Assembly (NCBI GenBank): GCA_022823165.1
Contig: JAJDXR010000058.1
Coordinates: 1-64,000, forward strand
Direction of reading: 5' to 3'
Length of the DNA: 64,000 bases
Source of the DNA: Anaerolineae bacterium
GTDB lineage: Bacteria; Chloroflexota; Anaerolineae; Aggregatilineales; Phototrophicaceae
In this document: positions 59,251-64,000 of the stretch, one piece after another
Layout: each line of letters starts with the position of its first letter
How positions within the stretch are numbered: position 1 is the first letter of the stretch
Program-made: the position numbers and the translations under genes
The notes under the pieces: generated by a model
Seen by the model: only the letters and a program-made list of their open reading frames with translations
Databases searched by the model: none
Told to the model about the DNA's origin: nothing

Positions 59251-60252
59251 CTACAGACCTGCTTCCCAGCGCGCCCGCACCGCATCCCAGGCTTCGGGAT
59301 TGATCAAATGCGGCGGCCGCTCGCCACGCAGCACTTGCAGCACCTGTTCCAGCGCATGTAGGACCAGACGCCGTTTGCCGGCCACGGTGGCGCTGGCCAC
59401 ATGCGGCGTGATCACAACATTGTCTCGCCCCAGCAGCGGATTGTCCGCCGTTGGCGGTTCAATATCGGTCACGTCCAGGCCCGCGCCAAAAAGATGCCCG
59501 CGATCGAGGGCGGCCGCCAGCGCCGTTTCGTCGACGTGCCCGCCGCGCGAGACATTAATAAAGACCGCGCCCGCTTTCATCTGGGCAAAGCGCTCGGCAT
59601 TCATGAGCTGGAAGGTCTCGTCATTCAGCGGCAGATGCAGCGAGACAAAGTCCGAGCCGCCCAGCAGCTCCGCCAGCGAATCGACTTTCTCGACCCCCAG
59701 TTGGCGAAAGCGCTCAGCGCTAATGTAGGGATCGTAGGCGGCCACCTTCATGCCGATGGCGCGGGCGATGCCGCTGACATGCCCGCCGATCCGCCCCAAG
59801 CCGACCAAGCCCAGCTGCTTTTGATCCAGCTCCAGCGCTACATATTCGCCCCAGAGATTCTTGCCCGCGCCGCTTGCCAACATGCGATCAAGCTCGTTGG
59901 TAACGCGCTTGATGTTGCGCGCTACCGTCATCATCAGGGTGACGGCTTGCTCGGCTGTGGAGACCGTGGGCGCGTCAGGCGCGTTGGCCACGGCGATGTT
60001 GCGCGCGGTCGCGGCCTCGACATCGACCTTGTCGTAACCGACGCCGGTGCGCGCGATGATCAACAGGCGCGGCGCCCGGTCCATGGCCGCCCCGTCATAA
60101 ACGCGCCCGCCCGCCATGACGCCGTGGGCTTCTTCCAACCGGTAGAATGGATCGGCTGCGACTTGCTCGCCCGGGGCGATGCCGCAGGCGACATCTTCAA
60201 AACGGGGCCGGAACTCGTCCGGGACTTTGGCTTCAAACCAGATATTGGGCAT
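59251..60252 (-). CDS. D-2-hydroxyacid dehydrogenase
   Basis: This 333-residue NAD-dependent dehydrogenase starts at 60252 (AAGGACA site). It shows GLGRIGGHVSGIARAIG (NAD motif), the catalytic Arg in NVSRGGHVDE, a glutamate in VTDIEPP and a histidine in ITPHVASAT. It is like phosphoglycerate- or glyoxylate-reductase relatives and is not fused to an ACT domain, so serine synthesis is not assured. It lies 25 bp after the HpaI aldolase gene and is probably cotranscribed with it. Confidence 0.92.
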   Translation of the reverse strand: MPNIWFEAKVPDEFRPRFEDVACGIAPGEQVAADPFYRLEEAHGVMAGGRVYDGAAMDRAPRLLIIARTGVGYDKVDVEAATARNIAVANAPDAPTVSTAEQAVTLMMTVARNIKRVTNELDRMLASGAGKNLWGEYVALELDQKQLGLVGLGRIGGHVSGIARAIGMKVAAYDPYISAERFRQLGVEKVDSLAELLGGSDFVSLHLPLNDETFQLMNAERFAQMKAGAVFINVSRGGHVDETALAAALDRGHLFGAGLDVTDIEPPTADNPLLGRDNVVITPHVASATVAGKRRLVLHALEQVLQVLRGERPPHLINPEAWDAVRARWEAGL

Positions 60253-60277
60253 CTTGCTGCTGTCCTTTTTGCGAGTC

Positions 60278-61087
60278 TTAGAAATGTATATTCTCGTCGA
60301 CAATTTGCCCGGCATCGTCCGTCTCGGCGCGGATCTGCTTGAATTCCGCCGTCAGCGCCCGGTTAAAAGCCGATATGTCGGAGCTGTGCATGACCAGGTT
60401 GGCGCCGGCTTTGATCCAGGCGATCTCGTGATGGGCGAAGTTATGGTGAATGCCGACGCCGACGCCGGCCGCCCGCGACTTGCTTATTATGGCGCGTATG
60501 GCCGCGTCAAATGTCGGGTGGTCGTACTGCTCCGGCACGCCCAGACTGCAGGAGAGATCGTGCGGCCCCACCAGCACACAGTCGATATAGGGCAACTTGA
60601 GAATGTCGTCCAGGGCATTCAGCGCCGGTACGCTTTCGATATTGATGAAGAGCGCTTTATTGGCGTTGCGCTGCGCCAGGTAATCAGCCAGTTCAGGCTC
60701 CAGCTCCGCCTCGCCATCCAGCGCCGCGCGCAGCTTGTCGCCTTTGAGCGGACCGAACTTGACAGCGCCGCCCAATTCCTTGACTTGCCGCGGCGATTCG
60801 ATATAGGGCGCGATGATGCCATGCGCGCCGCCGTCCAGCGTCATCTGCGCCAGATAGGGGTCGGGCTCAGGGATGCGCACCACCGGCGCCAGATCCAGCG
60901 CGGCGAAGGTCTGGCACATCCAGGAGATCAAGTTTCGGTCTTGCGGCGTGTGCTCGGTATCGATGAAAACCATGTCGAGGTCCAGGTTTTGCACCACGCG
61001 CGGCCAGATGGGCGAGGGAGAATAGATCGCCGTGCCATAAACGCGCTGCCCGGCGCGCAAAGCTTGTATCAACTCTTGTCCATGCAT
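60278..61087 (-). CDS. HpcH/HpaI-family aldolase
   Basis: This 269-residue class II aldolase cleaves a 2-keto-3-deoxy or 4-hydroxy-2-oxo acid into pyruvate and an aldehyde. The metal ligands and catalytic arginine appear in DMVFIDTEHTPQDRN (near residue 38), VVRIPEPDPYLAQMTLDGGA and KALFINIESVPAL (Glu), and CVLVGPHDLSCSLG. The neighbouring dehydrogenase could reduce the aldehyde or keto acid formed, giving a short degradation route. Confidence 0.9.
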   Translation of the reverse strand: MHGQELIQALRAGQRVYGTAIYSPSPIWPRVVQNLDLDMVFIDTEHTPQDRNLISWMCQTFAALDLAPVVRIPEPDPYLAQMTLDGGAHGIIAPYIESPRQVKELGGAVKFGPLKGDKLRAALDGEAELEPELADYLAQRNANKALFINIESVPALNALDDILKLPYIDCVLVGPHDLSCSLGVPEQYDHPTFDAAIRAIISKSRAAGVGVGIHHNFAHHEIAWIKAGANLVMHSSDISAFNRALTAEFKQIRAETDDAGQIVDENIHF

Positions 61088-61390
61088 TCTGTCTTCTCTT
61101 GTCGTATCGGTTGGCGGGTCAGTCTGGGATATTAGCCATTGCCGCGGGATAAGTCAAAGCGCAGGTCTATCGCAACAGAATTGGCGCCCGTTGCGACGGG
61201 TCAGCCACTGGCTGACCCCTACAACCTCAGGATTTAGGGGCGACCCGGCGGATTGACCGCAAATACGCTCCTTTATTTGACATACAATAGCAATCTACTG
61301 CCCCGCCGCTGAAGGAACATGCAACGGTCAGAATCATTAGACGTATATTGATACATTCGTACAGGCAACGCCGCTGCGTCAGAGAATTCG
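61088..61390. other. Gene-free stretch with one REP-like hairpin
   Basis: The leader region between the aldolase and the VanZ gene. It has the hairpin at 61198-61222 and a TTGACA at 61277. Nothing else is supported. Confidence 0.6.
61198..61222 (-). repeat. REP-like hairpin, TCAGCC stem
   Basis: GGGTCAGCC-ACT-GGCTGACCC with CTAC: a perfect 9-bp stem and GTAG foot on the minus strand. Confidence 0.85.
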
Positions 61391-61963
61391 ATGTCTTTCT
61401 TCAGCTCAAAACGCGAGCGCCGGCTCTGGCTTGCGCTGGCTATCGCGCTGGTCGCAATTTACGCCACGCTGGGCCAGACGCCGGCTCTTGTTGCGTCCTT
61501 AGGCGCGGACATCATCGAAAGCGCGGAAGCCAATCTCGTTTTCGCTTTGCTGATTCTGCTGGTTGTGGTTCCGGTCTTCTTCGTCGACAGGCGCCTCGCT
61601 CGCCTTGAGTTCGCGGTCAGCATCGGCATCCTGGCCGTCTTTCTGCTGACCTGGCTGCGGCTGGGTTCCTGGGAAGCTCGCAGTCATTTATTCGAGTACG
61701 CGCTGGTGGCGGCGCTGGCGCATGAAGCGCTGCTGGAACGGCGCGACAACGGTCGCCGCGTTCCCGCGCCCACTCTGCTGGCGCTGAGCATATCCTTGCT
61801 TCTGGGACTGCTGGATGAGAGTATCCAGTACCTGCTGCCCAATCGCGTCTTTGACCCCGTCGATGTCGCCTTCAATTCTCTGGCCGTCAGCATCATAATC
61901 GGGGCGCGCTGGGCGCTGAGGCTGCTGCGACGCTGGATCGAGCGTCGGCGCGGCTCAGCATGA
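61391..61963 (+). CDS. VanZ-like membrane protein
   Basis: This 190-residue protein has about five membrane segments and the VanZ pattern [20 protein letters not shown] near the end, including the conserved polar ESIQ. VanZ proteins are linked to teicoplanin resistance and other cell-envelope functions, usually without known activity. A basic tail ([11 protein letters not shown]) faces the cytoplasm. Confidence 0.85.
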   Translation: MSFFSSKRERRLWLALAIALVAIYATLGQTPALVASLGADIIESAEANLVFALLILLVVVPVFFVDRRLARLEFAVSIGILAVFLLTWLRLGSWEARSHLFEYALVAALAHEALLERRDNGRRVPAPTLLALSISLLLGLLDESIQYLLPNRVFDPVDVAFNSLAVSIIIGARWALRLLRRWIERRRGSA

Positions 61964-62006
61964 TGCCGATCAGCGCAACAACGCGACGCGAATCGGGAGG
62001 CGCCCT

Positions 62007-63038
62007 GTGCGACTTGGACTGAACATCGGCTACTCCGGCGCGCGCATTGACCTGCCGCTGGACATGATACAAGCGGCTGACCGGCTGGGTTATCACGCCG
62101 TCTGGGCTGCCGAAGCGTACGGCTCGGATTGCGTCACGCCGCTAGCCTGGATCGGCGCTTTGACCCAAAACATCCGGCTGGGATCGTCCATCATGCAGAT
62201 GCCGGCGCGCAGCCCGGCCATGACCGCTATGACCGCCATGACGCTGGATCAACTCTCCGGCGGGCGCTTTCTGCTCGGCTTGGGGCTGTCGGGCCCGCAA
62301 GTGGTCGAAGGCTGGCACGGACGTCCTTATGGCAAACCGCTGGCTAAAACCCGCGAATATGTAGACATCCTGCGGAAGATCCTGGCGCGCGAGGCGCCGC
62401 TGACCCACGACGGCGAACATTATCAGATTCCCTATCAGGGTGCGGACGCCACCGGCCTGGGCATTCCTTTGAAGAGCATCCTCCACGGCCGCGCCGATCT
62501 GCCGATTTACCTGGCGTCCATAGGACCCAAAAATGTGGCGCTGACCGCCGAGATCGCTGATGGCTGGCTGCCCATCTTCTTCTCGCCCGCTCACTACCAA
62601 GTGGCCTACGCGGCTGCGGTTGAGGCGGGTCTGGCGCGGGCCGGCGGCGGCAAAAGCCTCGACAGCTTCGATATCGCGCCCTCGGTCACGGTCGTCATCG
62701 AAGACGAAATCGAGCTGGCTTACAATCAACTGAAGCCGGTCTTGGCGCTCTACATCGGCGGCATGGGCGCCAAAGGCAAGAACTTCTACTACGATCTGGC
62801 TTGCCGCTTCGGCTTCGATGAGGCAGCCGACGCCATTCAAGACCTCTATCTGCAAGGGCGCAAAGGCGAGGCCATCATGGCTGTGCCCGATGCCCTGATC
62901 GACGCGGTGGCTTTGGTCGGCTCGAAGGCGCGCATCCGCGACCGACTGCAGCTCTGGCGCGACTGTCCGATTACGACGCTGAACATCACCGCCTTCTCGG
63001 TCGAGGCCGTCCGTTTCATGGCGGAAGCAGTGCTTTAG
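62007..63038 (+). CDS. LLM-class flavin/F420-dependent oxidoreductase
   Basis: A 343-residue TIM-barrel oxidoreductase with a GTG start behind [64 protein letters not shown] and [13 protein letters not shown] are typical of LLM enzymes that use F420 or FMN. The F420-type group (TIGR03559-like) is the best fit, an assumption based on motif similarity. The substrate is unknown. Confidence 0.9.
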   Translation: MRLGLNIGYSGARIDLPLDMIQAADRLGYHAVWAAEAYGSDCVTPLAWIGALTQNIRLGSSIMQMPARSPAMTAMTAMTLDQLSGGRFLLGLGLSGPQVVEGWHGRPYGKPLAKTREYVDILRKILAREAPLTHDGEHYQIPYQGADATGLGIPLKSILHGRADLPIYLASIGPKNVALTAEIADGWLPIFFSPAHYQVAYAAAVEAGLARAGGGKSLDSFDIAPSVTVVIEDEIELAYNQLKPVLALYIGGMGAKGKNFYYDLACRFGFDEAADAIQDLYLQGRKGEAIMAVPDALIDAVALVGSKARIRDRLQLWRDCPITTLNITAFSVEAVRFMAEAVL

Positions 63039-63061
63039 TCGACGCTTCACAGTAGCACGTC

Positions 63062-63086
63062 GGGCGAGCCATGGCTCGCCCCTACC
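63062..63086 (-). repeat. REP-like hairpin, GAGCC stem
   Basis: GGGCGAGCC-AT-GGCTCGCCC with CTAC. It sits after the LLM gene and before the dus gene. Confidence 0.85.
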
Positions 63087-63136
63087 GATTGTCACATTTT
63101 TGGGTTCGTTATTTTGTTTGAGCCTGGCTGTGACTT

Positions 63137-63157
63137 GCGAGCGGCTGCGGTTAGAAT
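63137..63157 (+). promoter_or_regulatory. Promoter-like element before dus
   Basis: GCGAGCGGCTGCGGTTAGAA, ending in a -10-like TAGAAT and nearly identical to 27335-27354. The ATG lies only 8 bases after it, so the transcript may be nearly leaderless. Confidence 0.4.
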
Positions 63158-63165
63158 CCCGTACC

Positions 63166-64000
63166 ATGCTCGCTCAAACGCATACCACGCTTAAGCCCTT
63201 GCGCATCGGCGATATCGTCATCGACTCGCCCTTGACGCTGGCGCCCATGGCCGGGCATAGCAACTACGCCCTGCGCAGCCTGTGTCGCGAGCTGGGCGGC
63301 TGCGGTTTGGTCTGCACCGAACTCATCAGCAGCAATATCGTCAAGAACTCGCGGCAGCGGGCGCTGCAGCGTTTCGACTGGCGCGCCCGCGAGCGCCCTG
63401 TCGCTGCGCAGCTCTTCGGCGTCGAGCCGGGGATAGTCGCCGAAGCGGCGCGCGTGGTCGTCGATCACGGCGCGGATATTGTTGATATCAACATGGGCTG
63501 CTGGGTGCCCAAGATCGCCAAAAAGGGCGGCGGCGCGGCTCTGTTGCGGGATGTCAAGGCGGCGACGGCCGTGGTCGAAGCGGTCGTCAAGGCGGTTGAT
63601 GTTCCGGTGACGGTCAAGGTGCGCAGCGGCTTTGAAGACGGCCTGGTCACGGCGACGCCCTTCGCGGTCGCGGCCGAAGCAGTGGGCGCGCAGGCGGTGG
63701 CGGTGCACGCCCGCTTCGCCGGGCAGGGTCACGGTGGCGCGGCTGATTGGGACGTCATCGCGGCTGTCAAAGAGGCCGTGCGCGAGATGCCCATCATCGG
63801 CAACGGCGATGTCCACTCCGGCGCGGACGCCCGGCGCATGCTGGATATGACCGGTTGCGACGCCGTCATGGTGGGGCGGGCGGCGCTGGGGCGTCCCTGG
63901 CTCTTCCGGCAGATCGCGGCCTACCTGGCAACGGGACTCAACCTGCCTGAGCCGGCGCGGGCTGAGCGCGCGCGGATTGCCCGGCGGCACGCACAACTGA
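63166..64000 (+). CDS. dus: tRNA-dihydrouridine synthase (partial, runs off the window)
   Basis: The first 278 residues of a flavin enzyme that reduces uridines in the D-loop of tRNA. It has LTLAPMAGHSNYALRSL (FMN site), the catalytic cysteine in NMGCWVPKIAKKGGGAALL (canonical NMGCP.. has an extra Trp-Val here), VTVKVRSGF and the FMN-phosphate motif MVGRAALGRPWLF. The start at 63166 lacks a strong ribosome site. The C-terminal helical RNA-binding domain lies beyond the end. Confidence 0.93.
   Translation, partial: MLAQTHTTLKPLRIGDIVIDSPLTLAPMAGHSNYALRSLCRELGGCGLVCTELISSNIVKNSRQRALQRFDWRARERPVAAQLFGVEPGIVAEAARVVVDHGADIVDINMGCWVPKIAKKGGGAALLRDVKAATAVVEAVVKAVDVPVTVKVRSGFEDGLVTATPFAVAAEAVGAQAVAVHARFAGQGHGGAADWDVIAAVKEAVREMPIIGNGDVHSGADARRMLDMTGCDAVMVGRAALGRPWLFRQIAAYLATGLNLPEPARAERARIARRHAQL

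Noticed and set aside
61277..61292. TTGACA followed by TACAAT as a promoter of the VanZ gene.
   Set aside because: The two boxes touch; the 17-base spacing of a sigma-70 promoter is absent.

Overview
The window is GC-rich bacterial chromosome with tight operons, many ATGA/GTGA stop-start overlaps and good Shine-Dalgarno sites. Gene content points to a heterotrophic member of the Chloroflexota, probably Anaerolineae-like. The clues are several carbohydrate ABC importers without their own ATPase, IlvD-type sugar-acid dehydratase, HyuA/HyuB, a MoeA-periplasmic-binding-domain fusion, an F420-type LLM oxidoreductase and PPC/SH3/VCBS secreted proteins. This assignment is an inference from gene families. 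No rRNA, tRNA, CRISPR array or complete insertion sequence was found.

Layout. 0.3-3.6 kb: sugar ABC importer 1 (binding protein plus two permeases, minus strand). 3.9-10.7 kb: BtrH-like protein, sugar-acid dehydratase, MFS transporter, PfkB kinase, YbaK-type editing protein. 10.7-15.1 kb: secreted PPC-like protein, VCBS/UnbV protein and two MacB/LolD-type ATPases, one fused to an AbrB-like domain, with no permease. 15.3-18.4 kb: sulfatase coupled to an FGGY kinase. 18.4-22 kb: small enzymes (DUF1801, two VOC, SnoaL-like, cytidine deaminase) behind a CNNM/CorC membrane protein. 22.4-23.6 kb: an unusual response regulator. 23.8-27 kb: importer 2. 27.4-37 kb: a rearranged carbohydrate region with a secreted HExxH protein, PfkB kinase, Gfo/Idh pair, importer 3 and a second sulfatase. 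37-38.3 kb: AT-richer island with an adenine methyltransferase. 38.4-41.7 kb: cupin phosphoglucose isomerase, shikimate-dehydrogenase-like protein, FGGY kinase. 42-45.4 kb: two moeA genes. 45.5-52.2 kb: SDR, MTOX-like oxidase, HyuB and HyuA. 52.3-64 kb: membrane protein with a frame problem, GH4 glycosidase, DEAD helicase, M20 peptidase, repeat protein, cupin, D-2-hydroxyacid dehydrogenase, HpaI aldolase, VanZ protein, LLM oxidoreductase and the start of a dus gene.

How it works together. Much of the window serves import and breakdown of plant or algal carbohydrate. Three importers, two sulfatases, a GH4 glycosidase, two FGGY and two PfkB kinases, a sugar-acid dehydratase, an HpaI aldolase and NAD-dependent dehydrogenases suggest use of sulfated or acidic sugars. 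The importers would need a shared ATPase encoded elsewhere.

The most unusual signals are not classic genes. There are REP-like hairpins with a GTAG foot whose stems vary in a compensatory way. There is a 165-bp MITE-like element in two full copies. Two accessory blocks are flanked by duplicated gene ends: a 69-bp kinase 5' end and a 37-bp sulfatase 3' end whose four differences are all synonymous. A short membrane reading frame is reachable only through a one-base shift at an A5 run.
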